Origin: CAYWWY01 sp964580185 | GTDB lineage: Bacteria > Thermotogota > Thermotogae > MWEM01 | NCBI GenBank assembly: GCA_964580185.1 | Contig: CAZOJQ010000053.1 | Location: 1 to 12,468 of the forward strand | Reading direction: 5' to 3' | Length of the DNA stretch: 12,468 nt | Part shown: positions 7,482 through 12,468 of the stretch, one piece after another | How positions within the stretch are numbered: the stretch's first letter is position 1 | Layout of the letters: each line of letters begins with the position of its first letter | The notes under the pieces: generated by a model | Databases searched by the model: none | Told to the model about the DNA's origin: nothing | What the model saw: the letters and a program-made list of their open reading frames with translations, nothing else | Program-made: the position numbers and the translations under genes

Positions 7482-8116
7482 TGGAATCCCAAACCCGTAT
7501 CGCTGTTGCACGGAAAATTATCGAGGACTTTCCTCGAGAAGTTTGTTGCAAGGATCCCTTTCGTGTTTTGATCGGCACGCTGTTGAGTCAAAGGACTAAA
7601 GATGAACAAACGGAATTGGCTGAAAAACTTCTGTTTGAACGATATTCCACACCCCAAACACTGGCTCAAGCCAAAGAAATTCAACTTTATCCACTCATCA
7701 AAAATTCCGGGATGTACCGTCAGAAAGCAAAAAGGATCATTCAGATTGCGCAAATCCTGATGAGTGAACATAAAGGAGTCGTTCCGAACGATATCGATTG
7801 TTTGCTAAGTCTTCCCGGGGTCGGGCGGAAAACGGCAAACATTGTTCTTTATGTTTGTTTTGGGATACCAACGCTGGCTGTGGATACTCATGTTCATCGG
7901 ATCTCCAATCGGCTTGGGTGGGTTCAAACGAAAACCCCTGAGCAAACAGAAATTCAGCTGATGCCTTTGATCCCTGAAAACCTTTGGGGTCCATTGAATG
8001 GATCAATGGTCAACTTCGGCAAGGCAGTATGCAAACCGTTCAAACCCGTCTGCCAGATTTGCGCTTTTTCCGATGGATGTCCTTCTTCTTCAATCCTGAA
8101 CCCAAAGCGATCATGA
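7481..8116 (+). CDS. nth: Endonuclease III (DNA glycosylase/AP lyase)
   Basis: This 211-aa base-excision repair enzyme removes oxidised pyrimidines and cuts the abasic strand. The helix-hairpin-helix segment LPGVGRKTA holds the catalytic lysine K117, and VDTHVHRISNRLG holds the catalytic aspartate D135. These are the equivalents of K120 and D138 of the E. coli enzyme. The C-terminus has the four-cysteine iron-sulfur motif in perfect spacing (C-x6-C-x2-C-x5-C, CKPFKPVCQICAFSDGC). The start ATG shares one base with the atpG stop (TAATG), so translation is likely coupled. The 3' end overlaps acpS as ATGA. All functional residues are present, so activity is expected. Its place directly behind atpG is unusual. 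Confidence 0.96.
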   Translation: MESQTRIAVARKIIEDFPREVCCKDPFRVLIGTLLSQRTKDEQTELAEKLLFERYSTPQTLAQAKEIQLYPLIKNSGMYRQKAKRIIQIAQILMSEHKGVVPNDIDCLLSLPGVGRKTANIVLYVCFGIPTLAVDTHVHRISNRLGWVQTKTPEQTEIQLMPLIPENLWGPLNGSMVNFGKAVCKPFKPVCQICAFSDGCPSSSILNPKRS

Positions 8117-8496
8117 TCAAAGGAATCGGAGTCGATATCGTAAGTCTTGAACGTTTGGACAATGAAACAATGAATCGATTGTCCAAGAAAGTCTTATCAA
8201 AGTCTGAAATCGAAGAAATGATGAAGATTGTGCACCAAAGACGAAAAAAAGAATTTTTTGGGGGCCGGTTTTCCGCAAAAGAAGCGTTTTTTAAAGCATT
8301 GGGAACCGGGGTACGAATTGATTTTTTACGTCTGATTACTGTTTCCAAAGACCCGTATGGAAAACCATTGATTAAGCTTGACGCTGAGGCAACCGGGAAG
8401 CTGGACCTTAGCGATCAGGTAGTCCATCTATCCATATCGCATGATTCCAGTTTCGTAGTTAGTATGGTTGTTATTGAGGAGAAGCAAAAACCATGA
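8113..8496 (+). CDS. acpS: Holo-[acyl-carrier-protein] synthase (AcpS)
   Basis: AcpS (127 aa) moves 4'-phosphopantetheine from CoA to acyl carrier protein, a step needed for fatty acid synthesis. The start MIKGIGVDIV is characteristic, with metal-binding D8. The second motif FSAKEAFFKAL carries the metal ligand E57. SISHDSSFVVSMVV near the C-terminus is the third conserved strand. The reading frame is open further upstream (to 7984), but that part overlaps nth and has no AcpS similarity, so the ATG at 8113, which overlaps the nth stop (ATGA), is chosen. No clear ribosome site precedes it, consistent with coupling. AcpS-type enzymes work as trimers in the cytoplasm. Confidence 0.94.
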   Translation: MIKGIGVDIVSLERLDNETMNRLSKKVLSKSEIEEMMKIVHQRRKKEFFGGRFSAKEAFFKALGTGVRIDFLRLITVSKDPYGKPLIKLDAEATGKLDLSDQVVHLSISHDSSFVVSMVVIEEKQKP

Positions 8497-9599
8497 ACCG
8501 ATTTTCTGGATGGCTAGCCCAAGAATTTGGTCGAGATCCGAAAGCCTGCTCATTTATCGAACAAATTGACGCCAGCACGCACATCGTAATCATCGATTCA
8601 CATTTTCGTCCCTCAGATTGTATCATGTCTGGCGCTCCTTCTCTCCATTTTCTCATTGAAAAGAAAGAAGGCCACTGGGTCTTTCTGGTTTATCTCGACA
8701 CAAAAAGCACAACACTAACCGGCGGTTATTCGCAAGCAGAAGATAACCCCTTGTTTTACTGGGTAAAGGAAAACGTGTGGGAGGATACTCAGATGTATCA
8801 TTCCAGCGGAGGTACTATTCAAGACGTTTTGGAGGAAATTGAGTTTTACCAGGACTTTCAAATCCCCATTTTTGGTTTTGGGGGAAGTTCGGAGCATCAG
8901 TTTGGGAAGATTCAGCAAATGTGCGCGTCTTTAACCACGGTTTTTTCTGAGGAAGAAACCGAACGATTGGGTATGCAGACAATCTTATCCAATATTGTTG
9001 CGGTAGAAAACAAGAAATATTCCGAAGATGCCTCTCTGCTGGACCACTATATCATTCCAAACGTTGGTATGGGTGAATGGGAACTGTGGTTGGGTACTAA
9101 TCCAAGTTTTTTCGTCCGAACCATCGGGGAAGAAGATACCCAAACTTGCAAAGTAGCGAAGAACCATTTGTTCCACATGATTTTTTTCCGATTTTGCCAT
9201 TACCTTTCTCAAAAGTACGATATGATCGTTCAGCCGATCTCTAAAATTGAAAAATCATTCGATATGTCGGGTATGCCAATCGAAAAGCTTCGATCCTTTT
9301 TATCCGATCTATATCGTTTCAACCATAGCGCGATTGGTCTGTTCATCCTGGACATGAAAGAGGTATGCGAGAAGCTAGGAGATCGTCTGTATCGTTGGGT
9401 GCAGCGATTTGATCGGTTATCTGCTTTTTACAATGATACCAACCTGATCTCATTACTGGTCTTTTCCATTTCCGACGAAGACCCAAACTACTTCGGCATT
9501 TCCATTGAATGGATTGAGCATGAGAGCAAGGAGTTAAACGCAGAAATCACGAAAACAGTCCATTTTATCGACGAAAAAATTCAAACCATCATGATGTGA
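8493..9599 (+). CDS. Uncharacterised protein, 368 aa
   Basis: I do not recognise this protein. It is soluble, with no signal peptide or convincing membrane helix, and begins at an ATG overlapping the acpS stop (ATGA). GAGGAG at about 8476-8481 supplies a ribosome site. The N-terminal half has acidic and aromatic segments (for example YWVKENVWED) and a glycine stretch FGFGGSS at 127-133. Residues about 279-330 run as IGLFILDMKE..LGDRLYRWVQRFDRL..LLVF. This order loosely recalls the hydrophobic strand, GD and RxD pattern of a GGDEF fold, but without a GGDEF motif, so cyclase activity is not expected. Six cysteines are scattered without pattern. Its codon use looks like its neighbours', and tight packing between acpS and a MogA-like gene argues that it is expressed. 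Any function would be guesswork. Confidence 0.85.
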   Translation: MNRFSGWLAQEFGRDPKACSFIEQIDASTHIVIIDSHFRPSDCIMSGAPSLHFLIEKKEGHWVFLVYLDTKSTTLTGGYSQAEDNPLFYWVKENVWEDTQMYHSSGGTIQDVLEEIEFYQDFQIPIFGFGGSSEHQFGKIQQMCASLTTVFSEEETERLGMQTILSNIVAVENKKYSEDASLLDHYIIPNVGMGEWELWLGTNPSFFVRTIGEEDTQTCKVAKNHLFHMIFFRFCHYLSQKYDMIVQPISKIEKSFDMSGMPIEKLRSFLSDLYRFNHSAIGLFILDMKEVCEKLGDRLYRWVQRFDRLSAFYNDTNLISLLVFSISDEDPNYFGISIEWIEHESKELNAEITKTVHFIDEKIQTIMM

Positions 9600-9610
9600 G
9601 GAGAGGGATC

Positions 9611-10075
9611 ATGGATAACGGAACCGAACATCAAAGGTACAGTGTAGCAATAGTCAGTACAAAAAGCTTTGAGCCTGAGCAGATGGAGCACTTAATCAGT
9701 ATACTGGAAGACAACGGATTGATCGTTGGCGGGGTTTACGAAGTAACACGGGATCTTGAAAAACTAAAAGAGAAGCTTTTCGATTTGTTTATCGCCAAGC
9801 ATGGTTTGGTGATTACTTTAGGCGCCGTTGGTATGGAAGAAGATGATATCGTTCCAGAAGCCACTGCATGTGTTATTGATAAACGATTAGAAGGACTGGA
9901 GACAGCCATTCGATTCTCGTTGATCGAAAAGGGGGTATATTCAATCCTCAACCGAGGTATGGCTGGGATTTACCACAAAAGCATCGTAATCAACTTACCC
10001 GGAAATCCCTCGTTGATTAGTCACATCCTTAACACCGTACTCCCTTGGGTGCGGGAGGGACTGGCAAAACTATAG
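9611..10075 (+). CDS. MogA/MoaB-like molybdopterin-binding fold protein, motif-degenerate
   Basis: This 154-aa protein has the layout of the MoCF_biosynth family (MogA/MoaB), which adenylates molybdopterin during molybdenum cofactor synthesis. The N-terminal strand YSVAIVS, the motif region LGAVGMEEDDIVPEA (about 70-84), LNRGMAGI (113-120) and LPGNP (129-133) line up in family order. The usual GGTG is replaced by GAVG (71-74), and the usual RD before the VTPEA-type motif is DD (78-79), so substrate binding may differ. The ATG at 9611 is preferred over an upstream GTG at 9596 because AGGAGAGGG (9599-9607) sits just before it. The gene is the last of the plus-strand block and has no other cofactor genes nearby. 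The fold is likely; the enzymatic role is uncertain. Confidence 0.72.
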   Translation: MDNGTEHQRYSVAIVSTKSFEPEQMEHLISILEDNGLIVGGVYEVTRDLEKLKEKLFDLFIAKHGLVITLGAVGMEEDDIVPEATACVIDKRLEGLETAIRFSLIEKGVYSILNRGMAGIYHKSIVINLPGNPSLISHILNTVLPWVREGLAKL

Positions 10076-10104
10076 AAAAAAGCCGCTTTGCGGCTTTTTT
10101 TTTT
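10074..10104. terminator. Bidirectional rho-independent terminator
   Basis: A 6-bp GC-rich stem AGCCGC (10081-10086) / GCGGCT (10090-10095) with loop TTT is flanked by an A run on the left and about nine T on the right. It therefore reads as a terminator in both directions. It closes the long plus-strand block after the MogA-like gene and also ends the tRNA-Cys transcript coming from the right. Confidence 0.9.
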
Positions 10105-10180
10105 GGAGGCGACGGTCGGATTTGAACCGACGAATAGAGATTTTGCAGACCTCCGCCTTGGGCCCCTTGGCTACGTCGCC
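10104..10180 (-). tRNA. tRNA-Cys (anticodon GCA)
   Basis: Read on the minus strand, the gene folds as a full cloverleaf. The acceptor stem is GGCGACG/CGTCGCC and the D stem is GCC/GGC. The anticodon stem is GAGGT/ATCTC around the loop CTGCAAA, with anticodon GCA. The T arm is GTCGG-TTCAAAT-CCGAC. The unpaired discriminator base is U (T in DNA), a known identity element of tRNA-Cys, and CCA is encoded. Its length with CCA is 77 nt. It is the only clear minus-strand gene among plus-strand genes and has its own promoter just upstream (10196-10224). Confidence 0.96.
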
Positions 10181-10195
10181 AGGATCTTCAACCCG

Positions 10196-10224
10196 ATTAT
10201 ACCAGAAAAACGCATTTGATGCAA
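10196..10224 (-). promoter_or_regulatory. Sigma-A type promoter of tRNA-Cys, extended -10
   Basis: On the minus strand, TTGCAT (10224-10219) is followed, after exactly 17 bp, by a perfect TATAAT (10201-10196), with TGG directly before it giving an extended -10. Transcription would begin about 7-10 bp before the mature tRNA 5' end at 10180. This is a strong match for a housekeeping promoter. Confidence 0.85.
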
Positions 10225-10252
10225 GTTCAAACCAATCTGAAGGAGGAATCCC

Positions 10253-11254
10253 GTGAAGGCAATCATCCTTGCTGGGGGATCGGGCCTACGCTTCTGGCCT
10301 TTATCTACCGCAGAAACCCCCAAACAATTCCTCTCATTATTCTCGAAGCAATCACTTCTTCGAAACACATTTGATCGGTTGAATCAAAGGATTCCTGCAC
10401 ATGATATCGCAATCGTAACCAGCCATTCCCTACTATCAAAAACGCAAAATGAAATTCCCGAGATTCCTAAGTCTTTGATTATTGGAGAACCCGAGCAAAA
10501 AAACACCGCGCCAGCAATTCTCCTTGGTATGATACCCTTTTCATCAGACGATCTAGTAGGTGTTTTCCCTGCCGATCATTTGATCATGGATACAGATGCC
10601 TTCTGGGCTACCATGGATTTTGCAACACGCCTCGTAACCGAACATGACGGATTGTATACTTTTGGAATCATTCCCTCTAGGCCAGAAACAGGATACGGAT
10701 ACATCAAGGTTGGGGAACCGATTGAACCGGATGCATACAAAGTAGACCAGTTTATTGAAAAGCCTTCTCTACCGAAAGCAACAATGATGTCGAACACTGG
10801 CGGTTTTTTTTGGAATGGAGGGATGTTTCTTTTTTCAAAGAAAACCTTTCTACAGGAAATGGAGCGGTACTGTCCGGAAATTTATGGACCTATGAGCCAA
10901 TTGCATTCGTACCCTTCCCTGCTTATCGATCCAATATATCGGTTGATCCCTTCGATCAGTATCGATTATGCGCTCATGGAACGCTCTGATTCGGTCTATA
11001 TGATCGAATCCAGGTTTCCATGGTCAGATGTTGGAAGCTGGGATTCAGTTGCGACGATTGAAGACAAGCAAGAAACCAATTCGGATCATACTCTCATCGA
11101 ATCTAGCAATCTTTATATCAGAGATGAAACGAATACTTCAACTACGATTATCGGAGTTACCGATGTGATCGTTGTCCACACAAAAGAAGGATTGCTTATT
11201 TGCAAAAAAGGGATGGCCCAAAAAGTTAAGGAGCGATTTTTTAAGAAAGGATAA
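10253..11254 (+). CDS. manC: Mannose-1-phosphate guanylyltransferase
   Basis: This 333-aa nucleotidyltransferase makes GDP-mannose from GTP and mannose 1-phosphate, a sugar donor for glycans or exopolysaccharide. The N-terminal nucleotide-binding motif is LAGGSGLRFWPLS (6-18). Next come FPADH (105-109, metal-binding Asp), FIEKP (167-171), WNGGMF (187-192), SIDYALMER (236-244) and WSDVGSWDS (257-265), all in the order typical of GDP-mannose enzymes. The length fits the single-function form without the C-terminal isomerase cupin. The start is GTG with AAGGAGG (10240-10246) 6 bp upstream. It lies behind the tRNA terminator, so it needs its own promoter; none is obvious on the plus strand. A related NDP-hexose transferase is possible, but the WSDVGSW motif favours the mannose type. 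Confidence 0.92.
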   Translation: MKAIILAGGSGLRFWPLSTAETPKQFLSLFSKQSLLRNTFDRLNQRIPAHDIAIVTSHSLLSKTQNEIPEIPKSLIIGEPEQKNTAPAILLGMIPFSSDDLVGVFPADHLIMDTDAFWATMDFATRLVTEHDGLYTFGIIPSRPETGYGYIKVGEPIEPDAYKVDQFIEKPSLPKATMMSNTGGFFWNGGMFLFSKKTFLQEMERYCPEIYGPMSQLHSYPSLLIDPIYRLIPSISIDYALMERSDSVYMIESRFPWSDVGSWDSVATIEDKQETNSDHTLIESSNLYIRDETNTSTTIIGVTDVIVVHTKEGLLICKKGMAQKVKERFFKKG

Positions 11255-11288
11255 ATGACCGATAATCCGGAGGATTTATCCTTTTTTT
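11249..11288 (+). terminator. Rho-independent terminator after manC
   Basis: GGATAAAT (11249-11256), which includes the manC stop codon, pairs perfectly with ATTTATCC (11274-11281), and seven T follow. An alternative shorter stem uses GATAATCC (11261-11268) with GGATTTATC (11272-11280), one base bulged. Either fold ends in the T run. Confidence 0.8.
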
Positions 11289-11884
11289 CTCCGCCTTTTT
11301 CTTTTGGGGAATCGATCATTTAGGGACCGCTATGGGAATGTTCACCCATTTTGATTTCGTCAAAACGAAGACGTTTTCCTTGTTGGGTACTTGGCAGCGT
11401 TGAGCATCCAATCGGAACAGATATCTTGTGTTTGCGGATCAAAAGAAAATAGGGTTCCTTGGTTGCTATCATATTTGTTGTTGCTGAAGAAACGGGAACA
11501 GGCGTATTGGCACGACCGTTTTTTGGGAATCATTGATGTATGATCGCTTTATCGCATTCCCGATCTTTCGAAGCCTTCTTAAGCGAACGACTCGGATTCG
11601 CGTGAGTCTATAACTATACCTTAACCTTTTTCTTCCTTGGTTTTCAAAAATACTTTTTCTCGAGAGGAAGAAGTATCTCTCTTCTATGGATTTTACTATT
11701 ACCTATATACTATATTATCCATATACCTTTATACCGTATATACATATTAATGATTCTATGGATATCCTTTTTGCTTTACCGGCAGTATTGTAATATAGTA
11801 TAATACCTTATTACTCATTACGGAATTCCTTTTGAAATCTTTCTTCTGTTTTTCGGGCTAAATCTCATTCGTCAATTCCAACAG
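11289..11884. other. Stretch without a recognised gene, AT-rich in its second half
   Basis: About 600 bp follow the manC terminator with no open frame I can assign. Short frames exist: a minus-strand 57-aa frame from ATG 11533 to the stop at 11360, and a plus-strand frame from 11332 broken by two TGA codons. None has a good ribosome site or a known motif. From about 11690 to 11815 the sequence is clearly AT-rich and contains TATACC/ATACCTT words several times, plus a 10-bp direct repeat TTCTATGGAT at 11682-11691 and 11754-11763. A possible plus-strand promoter is TTGCTT (11771-11776), 17 bp, TATAGT (11794-11799). What it would transcribe is unclear. Confidence 0.5.
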
Positions 11885-11917
11885 AAAAAGCCCTCAATTC
11901 GTTCTCCCTTGAGGGCT
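11885..11917 (-). terminator. Minus-strand rho-independent terminator
   Basis: GCCCTCAA (11890-11897) pairs with TTGAGGGC (11909-11916) around an 11-nt loop. On the minus strand the stem is followed by a run of five T (11889-11885). It is a strong hairpin and implies transcription arriving from the right. A weakly supported minus-strand open frame (11865-12134, TTG start, 89 aa) runs through it, which speaks against that frame being a normal gene. Confidence 0.75.
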
Positions 11918-11954
11918 CCTCCTGTCCAACAAAAAGGCTGTTTTCGTTAAGTCC

Positions 11955-11975
11955 AAAAAAGCGGGTATTCACCCG
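11955..11975 (-). terminator. Second minus-strand terminator-like hairpin
   Basis: CGGGT (11962-11966) pairs with ACCCG (11971-11975) around a 4-nt loop. Read on the minus strand it is followed, after one C, by six T. The stem is short (5 bp) but GC-rich. It lies only 38 bp before the stronger terminator at 11885-11917, so minus-strand transcription could be ended in two steps. Confidence 0.5.
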
Positions 11976-12037
11976 ATTGATCGCTGGAATCATTAGATCT
12001 TCAGATTCCATTTCCAAATGACTCGCCCGATTGATCG
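11972..12037. repeat. 12-bp direct repeat CCCGATTGATCG, two copies
   Basis: The word CCCGATTGATCG occurs at 11972-11983 and 12026-12037, 54 bp apart. Each copy contains the self-complementary core CGATTGATCG or CCGATTGATCGG. The right copy is followed by seven T on the plus strand, giving a weak plus-strand terminator shape. The left copy overlaps the minus-strand hairpin at 11955-11975. Between them, TGGAATC (11985-11991) and GATTCCA (12004-12010) form a 7-bp inverted repeat around AGATCT. Confidence 0.7.
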
Positions 12038-12091
12038 GTTTTTTTCGGTCTATTTGGTTCACTTTCTCTGTTTCCATGAAAATTTTTCTGC

Positions 12092-12124
12092 TTACGCAAC
12101 AAAAGGACCCCTTTTGTTGCGTAA
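12092..12124. repeat. Perfect 15-bp inverted repeat with 3-nt loop
   Basis: TTACGCAACAAAAGG (12092-12106) is the exact reverse complement of CCTTTTGTTGCGTAA (12110-12124), separated only by ACC. There are no mismatches. No long T run follows on either strand, so it is not an ordinary terminator. It could be a protein-binding site, an RNA hairpin, or an element end. It lies downstream of the partial minus-strand frame at the right edge. Confidence 0.85.
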
Positions 12125-12222
12125 AATATGGCAAAAAACTCCTATTTTCGACCTAAGATGACAATAATCCCACAGAATTCCCCGTACACCTTACAAACCT
12201 TTATCAGCAAGATTTTGCCGAA

Positions 12223-12468
12223 TTAGGGTAAAAGGATCTTTGTCCCGGTCACCGGTTTTCGTTCATTCTGATACCGATTCACACGTTCCTCTTGGACTTC
12301 CTGCGAAAAAAACGCGCTTACTCTCTGGAGTAAATCGCCTTCGCTGTGAATATGGGAGCAATCCAGCTTGTCGAAAGGAAAGCAAGTGATTAATGCCCGG
12401 ATAATGCTTGCTTTTGTAATCCGTTCATTGTCGCTGCTTGACGCTCTGGTAGCTGTCACTTTTGCTAC
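12223..12468 (-). CDS. Possible C-terminal part of an unrecognised protein
   Basis: On the minus strand a frame is open from the right edge to a TAA at 12225-12223. A GTG at 12459 could start it, but no stop lies between that and the window edge, so the gene may begin outside. The readable part is about 81 aa, polar, with an Arg/Lys-rich start. The segment ERITKASIIRALI resembles the second helix of ribbon-helix-helix DNA-binding proteins (small plasmid or partition regulators). The following part, HSEGDLLQRV, is likely helical. The resemblance is weak and rests on one helix. It may belong to a mobile or plasmid-derived element, or be a decayed fragment. Confidence 0.45.
   Translation of the reverse strand, partial: VAKVTATRASSSDNERITKASIIRALITCFPFDKLDCSHIHSEGDLLQRVSAFFSQEVQEERVNRYQNERKPVTGTKILLP

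Noticed and set aside
7984..8112. A 43-residue N-terminal extension of AcpS from an upstream in-frame ATG
   Set aside because: It overlaps nth completely, shows no AcpS similarity, and the family start MIKGIGVDIV begins exactly at 8113.
9596..9610. GTG start for the MogA-like gene
   Set aside because: The strong AGGAGAGGG lies after the GTG and directly before the ATG at 9611, so the ATG is the better start.
10104..10180. tRNA-Cys as an integration site for a mobile element
   Set aside because: No second copy of the tRNA 3' end was seen in the window and no integrase gene lies nearby.
11332..11640. A plus-strand frame with two internal TGA codons, which might suggest selenocysteine or recoded TGA
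   Set aside because: TGA is the normal stop of real genes here (for example cheX and atpF). There is no homology, ribosome site or visible SECIS-like hairpin tied to the TGAs.
11690..11815. AT-rich stretch as a replication origin, with TTATCCATA at 11714-11722 resembling a DnaA box
   Set aside because: Only one near-match is present; there is no cluster of boxes, no iterons and no dnaA or rep gene in view.
11865..12134. 89-aa minus-strand open frame as a gene
   Set aside because: TTG start without a ribosome site, no known motif, and it crosses two terminator-like hairpins and the 15-bp palindrome.
1..12468. CRISPR array
   Set aside because: No regularly spaced repeats of 20-40 bp were seen; the only direct repeats are pairs of 10-12 bp words.

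Overview
The window looks like a chromosomal segment of a Bacillota-type (Firmicutes) bacterium. Evidence for this is the strong AAGGAGG-like ribosome binding sites, frequent TTG/GTG starts, the atpZ-atpI head of the ATP synthase cluster, and moderate-to-low GC. GC was judged by eye, not computed, and the genus could not be identified. Positions 1 to about 10.08 kb form one tightly packed plus-strand gene block: pdxT (3' end only), a comM/yifB-type Mg-chelatase ATPase, a cheX-like CheY-P phosphatase, atpZ, atpI, atpB, atpE, atpF, atpH, atpA, atpG, nth (endonuclease III), acpS, an unrecognised 368-aa gene and a MogA/MoaB-like gene. Most junctions are stop/start overlaps (ATGA, TTGA, GTGA, TAATG) or gaps under 50 bp. 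The block ends at a hairpin terminator at about 10081-10104.

Two features of the ATP synthase stand out. Subunit c carries the full Na+-binding signature (Q31, V62, E64, S65, T66, Y69), which predicts a sodium-coupled rotor. The cluster also stops after atpG: atpD (beta) and atpC (epsilon) are absent, and nth starts 1 bp inside the atpG stop. Since F1 needs beta for catalysis, these genes should lie elsewhere in the genome.

A tRNA-Cys(GCA) lies on the minus strand at 10104-10180, with its own TTGCAT-17-TATAAT (extended -10) promoter. It shares the bidirectional terminator with the long plus-strand block. A plus-strand mannose-1-phosphate guanylyltransferase (GTG start) follows, ending in its own terminator at about 11249-11288.

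The last ~1.2 kb (11289-12468) contains no gene I can recognise, apart from a possible C-terminal fragment of an unknown protein on the minus strand at the right edge. It holds an AT-rich stretch, two terminator-like hairpins reading on the minus strand, a 12-bp direct repeat, and a perfect 15-bp inverted repeat with a 3-nt loop. It reads as accessory or decayed DNA, or as a region expressing small RNAs, unlike the dense block to its left.
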